The position numbers and the translations under genes were made by a program. DNA of 64,000 bases, taken from positions 62,001 to 126,000 of the forward strand of contig JAJXWW010000041.1 in assembly GCA_021781415.1 (NCBI GenBank), read 5' to 3'. The stretch is from Planctomycetota bacterium. GTDB lineage: Bacteria; Planctomycetota; Planctomycetia; Gemmatales; Gemmataceae. This document shows positions 29,254 to 38,367 of this stretch, piece by piece. A model generated the notes under the pieces. The model was given only the letters and a program-made list of their open reading frames with translations. It had not been told where the DNA came from and did no database searches. Each line of letters opens with the position of its first letter. Positions within the stretch are counted from its first letter, which is position 1.

Positions 29254-30363
29254 ATGATTAGGCGATGGATAACAATAATCACCATTCTGGGAATTTCCTT
29301 CTGTTTAGCCTATTGGGCGGGGTTGTTTGCGCGGAAGTGGCGACAACCAATCGACCAAGTGGTCGTAGAAGGATTGATGGTTCCCCTCAACAGTCTCGAC
29401 ATCGGCGAGGTTTGGGAAGAGCAAAAATTCGTTTGGAATCTGCCCGTTCGTAACTTAACAAGCAACGCGATAGAAATCCGCGAGTTCAGCACCTCATGCA
29501 GTTGCACGGCGATTGAACCGTCCCGCTTGGCAATCCCTCCAGGTGAAGCGGCTACGATCAAATTGACCATTGACCTGACGCATCGTCCCTACGCGGAAGA
29601 GGGGGCAGCCCGACGCCCCTTCAACCTTTCGGTTCATCCCATCATTACGCGAACGCGCCGCAATCTGCCCGGCTGGGAGATTCACGGGACGATTAAAAGT
29701 CGTGTCACCCTGGATGCAAAATCCGTTCACTTCGGCGATCAACCAATCCACGGACAACCGGCTGTGACTCGAAAAGTGCTGGCCACCGTTCATGTCCCTT
29801 GTCGGGAGCTAGAGGTGACGGTGAATCCGCTTATAGCCACCGCGACCGTCCATCGGAGCGAAGACGACCCCGCGCGATTCGAGATCACCGTCGCCGCGAC
29901 TCCGAGCCTGAATCCTGGAATCTTCCAAACCGATGCGAAAATCAACATTGTGGAATCTAACGGGAAGCATACGTTAGCTTTTTCGCTACCCATCTTCGGG
30001 ACGATGCGATCGGAAGTCCGCCTGTTACCAGAGCGCATCTTACTCGAACCTCGAGCAATCGGGGAGACTGCGGATGCGATCGTCACCTTGCACGCTCCGG
30101 CCGATGCCAACACGGTGATCGATCATATAGAAACGGACGATCCAGGGCTACAAGCCGAGGCAACGGTGATTCCAGGCATTCCCGCTCGACATGCGTTTCG
30201 AGTCCGTCAACGAGTATTGAAGGAAGGGGAGCAGTCCGTTACGGCGCGGTTTGTCCTTCGGGGGTCGAATGGTAAACTAATAACGCTCCCGGTGGAAATA
30301 TGTTATCGAGGTGAATCGGTCAAGAAAGCCACAGTTGACCAAACCGGGAGAACGCAGCCATGA
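29254..30363 (+). CDS. DUF1573 membrane-anchored protein (cassette 1, gene 1)
   Basis: 369 residues. An N-terminal hydrophobic anchor is followed by an Ig-like DUF1573 domain: LDIGEVWEEQKFVWNLPVRN, then EIREFSTSCSCTAIEP with the characteristic CSC. A second and a third beta-sandwich region follow (VHFGDQPIHGQP, ILLEPRAIGETADAIV). It is a diverged paralogue of the gene ending at 39537, with the same CSC motif and domain order. Probably anchored in a membrane and exposed on its outer side. ATG is preferred over the TTG one codon upstream because it lies at better spacing from GGGGAGG. Its stop overlaps the next start (ATGA). Confidence 0.8.
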   Translation: MIRRWITIITILGISFCLAYWAGLFARKWRQPIDQVVVEGLMVPLNSLDIGEVWEEQKFVWNLPVRNLTSNAIEIREFSTSCSCTAIEPSRLAIPPGEAATIKLTIDLTHRPYAEEGAARRPFNLSVHPIITRTRRNLPGWEIHGTIKSRVTLDAKSVHFGDQPIHGQPAVTRKVLATVHVPCRELEVTVNPLIATATVHRSEDDPARFEITVAATPSLNPGIFQTDAKINIVESNGKHTLAFSLPIFGTMRSEVRLLPERILLEPRAIGETADAIVTLHAPADANTVIDHIETDDPGLQAEATVIPGIPARHAFRVRQRVLKEGEQSVTARFVLRGSNGKLITLPVEICYRGESVKKATVDQTGRTQP

Positions 30364-31553
30364 TACGAATGACCCTGCTCGCGTGCCTTTGCGGACTGAT
30401 TGGTTCCGAGATCGTTTGGGCAGCCGATCCGCGATTGGAGAAAGTACTGGCGGACTGGCAGAAGCGCCAACAGCGTTTTGATGCCGCCGAATATCAGGTC
30501 CGCGGTCTTTTGAAAGTGCCGAAAGGGGCATACAGCAACGATATGGCAATTATGCTTTACGGTACCAAAGCTGGGCAAATCAACCCCTCGCAAGATGTGG
30601 AAGGCACGGTGGGTTTCACCGTCTTGCTCGACTTCGTCAAGGGGCGTCATCGCCGCGACATTCAACAGCGGCTATTCGATCCTGGGTCCGGGCATCTCGG
30701 AGCTCCTATCCGCATGAAGGATGTTTTCAACGGATCACAGATGAAATGCCTCATCCCGAAAGAGGAAAATCCCGGTCAGTACGTTAGCGTGACGCAGCCG
30801 GAGTTGACAATAACATCGGGCAACATGAAGAACGGCGAATTCAAGAATGAGTATTACCCGCTCTTCTTTGCCCACGGCCGCATTCACACGGATAGGGAGC
30901 CGATATTACCTGGAAAGCTGCGGCATAAAATCCATTCGGATTATATGTATGTACACGACACAGGCGTGCTGGATGAGCGAAAGTGTCTGATCCTACGCAC
31001 GCAACCATTACCGGAATTTGCTAACAAGCCATTTGAAGAATACTGGGTGGATACAGAGCGTGATAGTGCGGTGGTTCGATACGTCAGGTACGTCGGCCCC
31101 AAACCGCTTATAACATTTGAGATACGAGTTCGCTACCGACAATACCAGGACAGCTGGCTCCCCGACGGTTGGCGGTGGACAACCTTCATCAAGGGCAAGA
31201 CATTATATTACCAAGAGATGCTCGTTGCGAAAGTCGATCGAAATCCTCTAATTACTGATGCGGATTTCGAGGTTGGAGAGATCAAAGCAGGGATGCTTGT
31301 TGAAGAGCGGACGGATCTGCCCACAGCCGACCCGGCTACATTTCCCAAGAGCAAGCTCAGCGTCTACCGAGTCCAGGACAATGGAACGCGACAGGACATC
31401 CCCGATCCGGCCCACCGAGAGGGAGACCAATATTCAGCTCACCGCACGTCGAGCCGGTTGTGGATTTATATGAGCTTGGGAATTCCTGGTACGCTCGTTC
31501 TTCTTGTGTTGTTGTGGAAGAAAAGGCACTGCGTCACCGCCCGCGCGAAATGA
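30360..31553 (+). CDS. LolA-like exported protein with C-terminal anchor (cassette 1, gene 2)
   Basis: 397 residues. Signal peptide (LLACLCGLIGSEIVWA), then ADPRLEKVLADWQKRQQRFD, a typical opening of planctomycete outer-membrane lipoprotein-sorting-like proteins. The body is beta-rich, with KCLIPKEENPG and CLILRTQPLPEFA. A C-terminal membrane helix (IPGTLVLLVLLW) with a basic tail ends the protein. Its paralogue is the gene at 38368-39540, which has the same plan and the same ATGA overlap with its DUF1573 neighbour. Function unknown; possibly displayed on the outer face of a membrane. Confidence 0.75.
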   Translation: MIRMTLLACLCGLIGSEIVWAADPRLEKVLADWQKRQQRFDAAEYQVRGLLKVPKGAYSNDMAIMLYGTKAGQINPSQDVEGTVGFTVLLDFVKGRHRRDIQQRLFDPGSGHLGAPIRMKDVFNGSQMKCLIPKEENPGQYVSVTQPELTITSGNMKNGEFKNEYYPLFFAHGRIHTDREPILPGKLRHKIHSDYMYVHDTGVLDERKCLILRTQPLPEFANKPFEEYWVDTERDSAVVRYVRYVGPKPLITFEIRVRYRQYQDSWLPDGWRWTTFIKGKTLYYQEMLVAKVDRNPLITDADFEVGEIKAGMLVEERTDLPTADPATFPKSKLSVYRVQDNGTRQDIPDPAHREGDQYSAHRTSSRLWIYMSLGIPGTLVLLVLLWKKRHCVTARAK

Positions 31554-31693
31554 GCGGCAATCTCGATGTTTAGTGGGTGGAAGCCTCTCGATATCGTTGT
31601 GGATGCTGTTGTAGGCTTGCGCTGCACGACAAGATCTCTGTAAGTTGTTTGTTTTCGAATTTCACATAGTCTTTGCCCAAAAAGGTTTACTCT

Positions 31694-32152
31694 ATGAAAC
31701 GATCCAGGAAGTTTTCGTCGACCTTACTTGTGGGGTTTGCCCTCACCATGACTGGTGGATACCTCCAAGGCTCCTGTGGCGCGTGCCTGTGGTGCGACGC
31801 ATACAGTATTCTTGCCATCTATAGCTCGCCAGATCCACTAGAAGCTCCAAAGCTTCTCGGATATACTCTCAAGGGTACGAATAATTCCTGGACCCCTTTT
31901 GCATTCAATGGCTCGCCAAATAACAACTATACATTGTACGACGTAACGTGCCCTTATGAAAGTCCGATGGTACAGACGCCCTCCGATCCCGCTGTGTTAG
32001 TCAGCGTCTGGACCTTTGACACACTTGCATTTAGCTGCGACGTTCCGTCTGCAACTTATCCCTACATTCGGCCAGCCTCAAGCGGGACGAACCAAATGAC
32101 TTTCGGACTTGCAATACAGTTGCAGGTTTGTGCTGCCGAAGGCGGCAGTTAG
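31694..32152 (+). CDS. Small Cys-containing secreted protein (cassette 1, gene 3)
   Basis: 152 residues. A signal peptide (TLLVGFALTMTGGYLQG) is followed by SCGACLWCDAYSI and further cysteines in DVTCPYES, LAFSCDVP and LQVCAAEGG; the even spread suggests disulfide bonding after export. The family is not recognised. It takes the same place in the gene order as the small Cys-rich gene at 37852-38283, although the two share little sequence. The ATG at MKRSRKF is chosen over a TTG seven codons upstream because it begins the signal peptide. Confidence 0.65.
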   Translation: MKRSRKFSSTLLVGFALTMTGGYLQGSCGACLWCDAYSILAIYSSPDPLEAPKLLGYTLKGTNNSWTPFAFNGSPNNNYTLYDVTCPYESPMVQTPSDPAVLVSVWTFDTLAFSCDVPSATYPYIRPASSGTNQMTFGLAIQLQVCAAEGGS

Positions 32153-32290
32153 AAATCGTTACTTCGCAAACTCTCAGTATATGGGACGACCGATGTTGAC
32201 ACCATCGGCTAGACGAAACACGGGTGGTGGACCGATCATCTGCGTAACTTGTCGATGAGCTGGAGCGGTCTTCCTGCGAATTGTGCAGAT

Positions 32291-32353
32291 CTTGGTTAGC
32301 CGCGACGCGCAGCGGAGCGCGGGGCAACGCGCTCCGCTGCGCGGCTAACCAAG
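32291..32353. repeat. R1 palindromic repeat
   Basis: CTTGGTTAGCCGCGACGCGC paired with a shortened right arm GCTCCGCTGCGCGGCTAACC. A GCGTC-type segment is missing from the right arm. It lies between cassette 1 and the DUF1559 gene. Confidence 0.88.
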
Positions 32354-32445
32354 ACTGCTGGTCGTATGGAACCCGAAAGAAAACCGGCCGCTCATCTTTG
32401 TTTATTTCACAAGAAGAATATGTGAGAATCTTACACGCCGAGAGA

Positions 32446-33423
32446 ATGATGGCTTTTTCAACGAGAAAGGGGTCTCGGCTGGGCTTTACCCTGTTGGAAC
32501 TCCTCGTCGTTCTCGCCATTATCGGTGTTCTCGTCGGCCTCTTGCTTCCTGCCGTCATGCGTGTGCGTGAAGCGGCGAATCGGGCGAGTTGCGGTAACAA
32601 TTTGAAGCAACTCGCTCTCGCCGCCCAACTGTACAACGACGACTTCCAACGGCTGCCGCCGGGCGAAATCGGTCCCTACCAACAGCCCGTGGCGGGGCTA
32701 CCCTATTTCGGTTGGGGATCCGATTCTTACGCCTGGTCTTGGTTCGCCCGCCTCCTCCCCTACGTCGAACAAAACAACTTGTTTCAACGTGGCGGCGTTC
32801 CCGCTAAGACACTGGCGCAGAGCGACATCGCCGCGTCGCGGCTCGTCGTTTTTCTCTGCCCCAGCGATACCGCCTACAACGCGCCGCCACGCACCAATAC
32901 CGGCAACCTCGAAGGCTTCGCCGTCGGCAACACCAACTATAAAGGCGTCAGCGGCTCTAATTGGGGATATGACTCTTCTCAAAATCGCTGGTTTCCGACG
33001 CTGTGGAAGCATCGCGGCGTCAACGGCTCCTTCGACGGTCTCAGCCAAGGCGACGGCGCGATGTTTCGCACCGACATTCTCGCGCCGCAGCGCTTGCTCG
33101 CGATTAGCGACGGTTTGTCCAATACGTTCTTGATCGGCGAAGACATCCCGGCTCTGAACAACTGGTGTTCGTGGCCCTATGCCACCCATGCCTACGGAAC
33201 CTGCGCCATTCCGCCCAATGCCAAGCGCGCCGACGGCAAACCATTCGACGCCAACGATTGGTACAACAACCACTCGTTCCGCAGCCGTCATCCCGGCGGT
33301 CTGCAATTCGCCTTCGCCGATGGTTCCGTGCATTTCGTGGCCAACGCCATCGACCTGAACGTCTACCGCGCCTTGGCGACCATTCAAGGCGGCGAAGTCG
33401 ACGGCGCGGCGCAACTCGATTGA
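32446..33423 (+). CDS. DUF1559 pilin-like protein
   Basis: 325 residues. Prepilin-type segment RLGFTLLELLVVLAIIGVLV and VREAANRASCGNNLKQLALA open the protein, and the DUF1559 body ends with H-x9-DG in SRHPGGLQFAFADGSV. A predicted prepilin peptidase would cut after Gly. The first of two adjacent ATG codons is used; the second, three bases on, is equally possible. The gene lies about 290 bases downstream of cassette 1 beyond an R1 hairpin, so it is probably transcribed separately. Confidence 0.9.
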   Translation: MMAFSTRKGSRLGFTLLELLVVLAIIGVLVGLLLPAVMRVREAANRASCGNNLKQLALAAQLYNDDFQRLPPGEIGPYQQPVAGLPYFGWGSDSYAWSWFARLLPYVEQNNLFQRGGVPAKTLAQSDIAASRLVVFLCPSDTAYNAPPRTNTGNLEGFAVGNTNYKGVSGSNWGYDSSQNRWFPTLWKHRGVNGSFDGLSQGDGAMFRTDILAPQRLLAISDGLSNTFLIGEDIPALNNWCSWPYATHAYGTCAIPPNAKRADGKPFDANDWYNNHSFRSRHPGGLQFAFADGSVHFVANAIDLNVYRALATIQGGEVDGAAQLD

Positions 33424-33515
33424 TCGCTAGGCAGAGAAACGAAAGGAAGTGCGGCCAATCATCGGGTTGCACTTGCGGCGCTTTACCACGAGGAAAGATC
33501 CGGAAACTTCTGGAA

Positions 33516-35309
33516 TCAGGGCATGGTTGCGTGGCGTTTCTCCAGTTGCCCGATGGCTTCGGGGATGCGGCGGAGGGCGAGTTGGAGGCGCTCGAAGTCG
33601 GAGCCGCCGGTCGCGGGCCATTGGGTGAGCCAGTCGGCGAGAGGCGTGGAAAGATACTGTTTCATCAACGCTTGCTGCCGTTCCCGCGTCTGCTCGCGCT
33701 GCGACTCAACCACGGAGCGGCCCAGCAATTCCACCAGTTGATGCGTGAAGGAAGCGACCAGAGGGACGAGGATGAAATCGTGCCAGTTGATGCCTCCGGC
33801 CAACAGCGTGCCGGTGACGGCGGCGGCGTCCAGAGCGAACTTGCCGCCGCGCAACGTATTCAAGACGGCGGGCGTTTTCTCCAGTTGTTCGTAAATGGCG
33901 CGAGCCGTGCGGTCTACCTCCAGCGTGAGGCCGGTCTGAAATTGGCGATAGTTTTGCTGGAATCGTTCGCGGATGCGCTCGGCCAGGCCGCCGTCGTGGA
34001 AACCGTCGGCGACGTGCGCCCACAGGGCATGATGTTCTCCCTGGCGGGCGGCTTCCTTGCGGAGAAGGTCGATCCAACCGTTGAGCGCGTCGTCGAGGAT
34101 CGGCTGCTCCGGACGGCCGGGCGCGTCGGGCCGGGAGATTGCCTTGGCGACGGCCCCTTTGAGCAAACGATAGGGCAACCGCAACACGAAGAGCGTGCTG
34201 CTAACCACCTTGCCGACGCCGGGCAGTTCCAACAACTCCATCAGGCGGACGAGCGCCTCGTCGAAGCCGCGAAACTTCTCGCCGGTCAGATACTCGCGCA
34301 AATAGCGTTGCTCAAAGTCGGCGCGACCGGCGGCGACAACACTTTGCCAACTTTGCAAGGCGCGGAGATCTTGTTGGGCGACCGACAGCAGTTGCTCGGC
34401 GTGGCGGACGAGGAATTGCATGGCTCCGGCCACGGTTCTACGGCGAGCGGCGAGGGGTGGCATGCCGAGGACGGCGACTTGATTGAGCAAGGGGATACGA
34501 TGGCGGGCGGCCTGTCGAGACGGATCGGCGAGTTGTGCGAGCGTTAAATGGGGAATAGCCAGCGCGGCGATGATGCCGCCGCCGGACGGACGCGGCATTC
34601 GGTCGGCCACTTCCTTTTGAAAGTGCGCGAGCAGAGCCGGGGCGTCGGCCTCGCGCATCTTCATCAGGCAGACGACGACCGGCTTGCCGGTTTGCAGCAA
34701 CAGATTCAGAAATTGGGTCGGCACTTCGTCGTTGTAGCGTTCGTCGGAGGCGACGTAGACGAGAACGTCGGCCAGGGCGGCGGCTTCCAGAAGGCGCGGG
34801 ATGTAGCTCCCCGCCGCCCAGGTCGTCATGTCGGGGCAGTCCCAGACGATGAAATCCTTGAGCAGATCGAAGCTGGCCACATCGCTGGGAATGCGGCGGA
34901 CTTGGTACACGTCTTCATCGAGGCTGGAAGGGCTGGGTTGCGTCAGCGGTTGCAGGGGGCCGAGAAACCCGGCGTGTCCGGTCCAGTTGAGGGGACCGGT
35001 AAGACTGGTGTAGGCGATGGGATGGCGGGTGAACCCGGCCTGCGGATTGGCCTCGGCCGCAGTCGCGCCGCTGAGCAGATTGGCGACGGTACTCTTGCCC
35101 GCCCCCGCGCCGCCAACGACGACAACGTGGATCGGCAGAGGAGATTGTTCGTCGAGATAGGGACCGATGCAATTGCGAACGAGGGCGGCGGCGAGGCGCA
35201 GTCTTCCCGCCGTCCGCGCGTGGTCGGTCTGCTTGCGGCAATGCTGCTCCAACCAACCGAGATCGTCGGCCAGCTGCTCCGTCAACGCCCGCGCCGTCAG
35301 CGATTCCAT
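33516..35309 (-). CDS. Dynamin-like / YfjP-type GTPase
   Basis: 597 residues. The G1 P-loop is VVVVGGAGAGKSTVANLLSG (residues 62-81, lysine 72). The G3 position reads VWDCPDMTTW, with Pro-Asp where DxxG is usual. A G4-like motif is weak (CLMKMREAD in place of NKxD), so nucleotide specificity is uncertain. The C-terminal half contains a hydrophobic segment around AAAVTGTLLAGGINWHDFIL and long helices, as in membrane-associated dynamin-type GTPases. Conserved in planctomycetes by appearance; a role in membrane remodelling is inference. Confidence 0.75.
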   Translation of the reverse strand: MESLTARALTEQLADDLGWLEQHCRKQTDHARTAGRLRLAAALVRNCIGPYLDEQSPLPIHVVVVGGAGAGKSTVANLLSGATAAEANPQAGFTRHPIAYTSLTGPLNWTGHAGFLGPLQPLTQPSPSSLDEDVYQVRRIPSDVASFDLLKDFIVWDCPDMTTWAAGSYIPRLLEAAALADVLVYVASDERYNDEVPTQFLNLLLQTGKPVVVCLMKMREADAPALLAHFQKEVADRMPRPSGGGIIAALAIPHLTLAQLADPSRQAARHRIPLLNQVAVLGMPPLAARRRTVAGAMQFLVRHAEQLLSVAQQDLRALQSWQSVVAAGRADFEQRYLREYLTGEKFRGFDEALVRLMELLELPGVGKVVSSTLFVLRLPYRLLKGAVAKAISRPDAPGRPEQPILDDALNGWIDLLRKEAARQGEHHALWAHVADGFHDGGLAERIRERFQQNYRQFQTGLTLEVDRTARAIYEQLEKTPAVLNTLRGGKFALDAAAVTGTLLAGGINWHDFILVPLVASFTHQLVELLGRSVVESQREQTRERQQALMKQYLSTPLADWLTQWPATGGSDFERLQLALRRIPEAIGQLEKRHATMP

Positions 35310-35399
35310 GTCCGGTCTCCGCGAGATGCACCGACCACAGCGATAAATCGGAGTATCGATCTATTCGTGCAAACGGCGTCCCTCACGGACATTTTATCG

Positions 35400-36989
35400 C
35401 TAGGGCTTGAAGATCGAAATGCGTCTTGCGGAACCAGACGACTTGGCATGGAGGATGAGGACGTAGCGGGTTCCTCCGCCTCCCTCAAACGTCTGCTCCA
35501 AGATCGTCTTCATGCCTTCGGGAGGTGCGGCCTGGACACGGTCGCTGCCGCCCCGCCATAACCTTTCCGGCCTCGAATACATTTTTGGTGTCTCGGCAAG
35601 AATATCGGTGTCCACCAACGCGGCCTGGTGGGACATATGGAGATCGCGCGCAAAAGCATTGACCGTGGTACGCACATCCAGCCTGTCGATGCCGGCTCGA
35701 TCGGCATAGCAGCGTAAGCGGTTGACCTCAACCGCTCCTTCCACGACAATCAAATCTCCCTCTTGATATTGATCTCTCAGAAACCGCGCTGCCAATTCGA
35801 TGGCGGGAGGTTTGGCGGACCAGCCCGAAACAAGATGCCAAAGTCCGTAACAGCTCGCGGCCAAGAACAAGCAGGAGAACAAGACGCGCTCGCGCGCTGA
35901 GGGCAGATAACGCCAAAGCATTGCCAACCAAGCGACAAAAGCCAAGTTGGCGAAGGCGAAATAGCGCTCCACGAAAATCGAGCGTTTCGTCAGGATCGAG
36001 ATCCCCAAGGCGCAGAACCAGGGAATAAGGGCTTGCAAGAGAAAACAGCCGCCCGTCCCCTCGTCGCGCCAGACCGTCCAGAAAACGGCAAGCACAACGA
36101 GACCGAGCCAGAGGTGCATTTCCAGTTCTCCGCCATCAATCTTAATCCCCGTTCCCCAAGCAAAGAATACACGCTCGGCTTCCGGAAAGGAGATCGGCGG
36201 AATCCAATAATTACGGCGCACTTCTCGCATTTGCGACCACAAAACGGGCAACCACGGTAAATAAAGCAGGAAGGCGATGAAGCCCGCGAAGACAAAACCT
36301 CGAATCGAAGGCAACGCGCCGTGCAACGCGGTCCTCCTCCAGCGCGCTACCATCGCGCCGCCAAAGAAAAGTGTCTGCGCGAGAATCGTGAAGAAGGCGT
36401 AGTTATGCGTGTAGCAGAAAGCGGCAACCGTCAGGCCGTAGGCAGACCACCAGAGCGGTTCTCGCCCCTTGGCGTGCAAGGCCCGCAACAGCAGCCAAGC
36501 TGTGAGTCCCGCTAGGAAGACGCCGAGGCTATACATGCGCCCGAATCGCCCGACCCAAATTTGCTCTGGATGCAGGGCGAATAAGCAGGCACAGATTAAA
36601 GCCGCCTGTTGCTTCCTCTTTTCGTATAAGGGCGGAGGTTCGGTGCCATTCCTTGGGCGGCCCGCGAGGCAAACCGCATAAACCATGAGAACGCCAAGAA
36701 CGCCCCAAAATGCGGAAAAACCGCGCAGCGCGAAAGGAGACGACCCCCAGACAGTGAACCAGACTTTCAACATCAGGTAGTAAAGAGGCGGATGAACATC
36801 TACCGCCGTGCGTTGAATCAATTCGTCAAACGGATATTGTGCTAGACGCCAAGAAAACGATTCATCGCTGCTGAGAACACTGCGGTCGAGCCGAAAGGTC
36901 CGAAGGACGACCGCGAGAACGAGAACCACCAGAAGCGGAAGGAACCGTCGCCAAGGCAACGTCGGCAAAAGAGAGTGGATTGATTTCAT
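35400..36989 (-). CDS. GT39/ArnT-like glycosyltransferase
   Basis: 529 residues with about eleven membrane helices. Its first outer loop has the GT-C motifs LSSDESFSWRLAQYPFDELI and VDVHPPLYYLMLKVW, typical of dolichyl- or undecaprenyl-phosphate-sugar:acceptor transferases. It probably transfers a sugar from a polyprenyl carrier to a protein or glycan on the outer side of the membrane. The start overlaps the end of the upstream GT2 gene by 128 bases, an unusually long overlap. No later in-frame Met would keep the first membrane helix, so the overlap is accepted. Confidence 0.85.
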   Translation of the reverse strand: MKSIHSLLPTLPWRRFLPLLVVLVLAVVLRTFRLDRSVLSSDESFSWRLAQYPFDELIQRTAVDVHPPLYYLMLKVWFTVWGSSPFALRGFSAFWGVLGVLMVYAVCLAGRPRNGTEPPPLYEKRKQQAALICACLFALHPEQIWVGRFGRMYSLGVFLAGLTAWLLLRALHAKGREPLWWSAYGLTVAAFCYTHNYAFFTILAQTLFFGGAMVARWRRTALHGALPSIRGFVFAGFIAFLLYLPWLPVLWSQMREVRRNYWIPPISFPEAERVFFAWGTGIKIDGGELEMHLWLGLVVLAVFWTVWRDEGTGGCFLLQALIPWFCALGISILTKRSIFVERYFAFANLAFVAWLAMLWRYLPSARERVLFSCLFLAASCYGLWHLVSGWSAKPPAIELAARFLRDQYQEGDLIVVEGAVEVNRLRCYADRAGIDRLDVRTTVNAFARDLHMSHQAALVDTDILAETPKMYSRPERLWRGGSDRVQAAPPEGMKTILEQTFEGGGGTRYVLILHAKSSGSARRISIFKP

Positions 36990-37716
36990 GGCACGTGAGA
37001 TCCAACTCGTGAAACGAACGGCGCAGTCGCCAGAAGCCCCGAAGCATTTTCAGTCCATCGCGGAGCAGACGCACTTGAGATCCCGGTACGTCTCTCCAGA
37101 ATACCGGCACTTCGGCGATGCGAAGGCCGAGACGATGAGCGTAGACCAGCAATTCCACATCGATCAGATACCCTGGTTCGCGGCAGAGTCGAAGGAGAAT
37201 CTGCCCCTGCTCGCGGCGAAACATCTTAAAGCCGCATTGCGTATCGCGAAGAGATAGCCCAAAAAGTTGCCGCACGGACCAGGCAAAGAGACGACCGCAC
37301 AGGCTGCGGTGCCGCAAGCGTTCCACGCGGGTTGCTGCCGAACAAAGACGGGAGCCGATGGCTAAATCGCATCCTTGCTCCAGTGCTTGCCGCAGACTCC
37401 GCTCTTCGGCGATGGGCGTTGCCCCATCGGCGTCGGCGAACAAAATCAATTCGCCGCGCGCCGCCAACACCCCAGCGCGAACCGCCGCTCCCTTGCCTCG
37501 ATTGCAAGGGAAAGTGAGGACGGACAATTGCGGCCAATCGGCAGCCAAGCGACGGAGGGCGTCCGCCAAGCCGTCTCTGCTGCCATCATCGACGACGATA
37601 ACCTCGTAACAGTCGCCGAACATTTTTCCGAAATGCTCGCGGATCGACGCTAAATACGGCGGAAGCCGAGCGACTTCGTTGTAGGCCGGCATGACGAGCG
37701 AGAAGCGGGGTGACAT
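36862..37716 (-). CDS. GT2 polyprenyl-phosphate glycosyltransferase
   Basis: 284 residues. GT-A fold of the dolichyl-phosphate glucosyl/mannosyltransferase group: SLVMPAYNEVARLPPYL, VIVVDDGSRDG, the DXD-type ILFADADGATP, and the acceptor region SLRDTQCGFKMFRRE. It charges a polyprenyl phosphate with a hexose, which the following GT39-like protein would use as donor; the two genes overlap on the same strand. The C-terminal 30 or so residues, encoded in the overlap, are low-complexity and may be dispensable. The ATG at MSPRFSL is chosen over a TTG nine codons upstream. Confidence 0.9.
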   Translation of the reverse strand: MSPRFSLVMPAYNEVARLPPYLASIREHFGKMFGDCYEVIVVDDGSRDGLADALRRLAADWPQLSVLTFPCNRGKGAAVRAGVLAARGELILFADADGATPIAEERSLRQALEQGCDLAIGSRLCSAATRVERLRHRSLCGRLFAWSVRQLFGLSLRDTQCGFKMFRREQGQILLRLCREPGYLIDVELLVYAHRLGLRIAEVPVFWRDVPGSQVRLLRDGLKMLRGFWRLRRSFHELDLTCHEINPLSFADVALATVPSASGGSRSRGRPSDLSARPQCSQQR

Positions 37717-37851
37717 GAAAGGACTTTCATATTTAAGAGCCAACGTAAATTCGCATTTAATAAACGGGTGTATGTACCCGCTTTTCAGAAGCCGACCGAA
37801 GCCGACTTTCTGAAAGCGAAATGGGCTAGAAATTCGACCGATGGAAAGTTA

Positions 37852-38283
37852 TTAGGGGGGATCGACGCAGTTCGCATTGCAATTAACAGCATTCGGGGGC
37901 TTCACGTCGGTCGGATCGCTAGCTGCTTGGCCGAGGATATAGAGGACAACTCCAAAGCTACCAACCTGCCGAGAGAAGGGACAGACTTCCGTCGATTTAC
38001 ACGGCATCCAATTGTTGGCCATCAGCCCCTGTACACCTTTAACATTGTTCATCGAATTGTTGTTGAATTCGTTAACGCAGTCGTTCACATACTGGTAGTA
38101 GAGAGGGTTGAGTTTGGGGTCCGGCTGAATCGTCACCGACTTGGCCTTGAAGGTCATACAGGCCAAATTACATGCCGCCTGGACGTCCTCGACGCGAGCA
38201 GCGAAGAAAATCAGAAGCGCCACCAGGACAAGTGTTTCAAGCGGCAAGCGAACCAAGGAAGCACCGTTCTTCAAACACGCCAT
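37852..38283 (-). CDS. Small Cys-rich secreted protein (cassette 2, gene 3)
   Basis: 143 residues. A signal peptide (LVLVALLIFFAARVEDVQA) precedes a mature domain with regularly spaced cysteines: ACNLACMTFKAK, VNDCVNEF, MPCKSTEVCPFS, AVNCNANCVDP. Eight cysteines in about 105 mature residues suggests a disulfide-stabilised exported protein. Not a recognised family. It follows the anchored protein of cassette 2 by 84 bases, mirroring the small Cys-containing gene of cassette 1. Confidence 0.65.
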   Translation of the reverse strand: MACLKNGASLVRLPLETLVLVALLIFFAARVEDVQAACNLACMTFKAKSVTIQPDPKLNPLYYQYVNDCVNEFNNNSMNNVKGVQGLMANNWMPCKSTEVCPFSRQVGSFGVVLYILGQAASDPTDVKPPNAVNCNANCVDPP

Positions 38284-38367
38284 GACTATCTCCTCGTTGT
38301 AACTCGCGGAGCCGAGGTGTCTGCGAACTCCGCAGGCAAATTAATTCCACGAGATAACTCACGCTCG

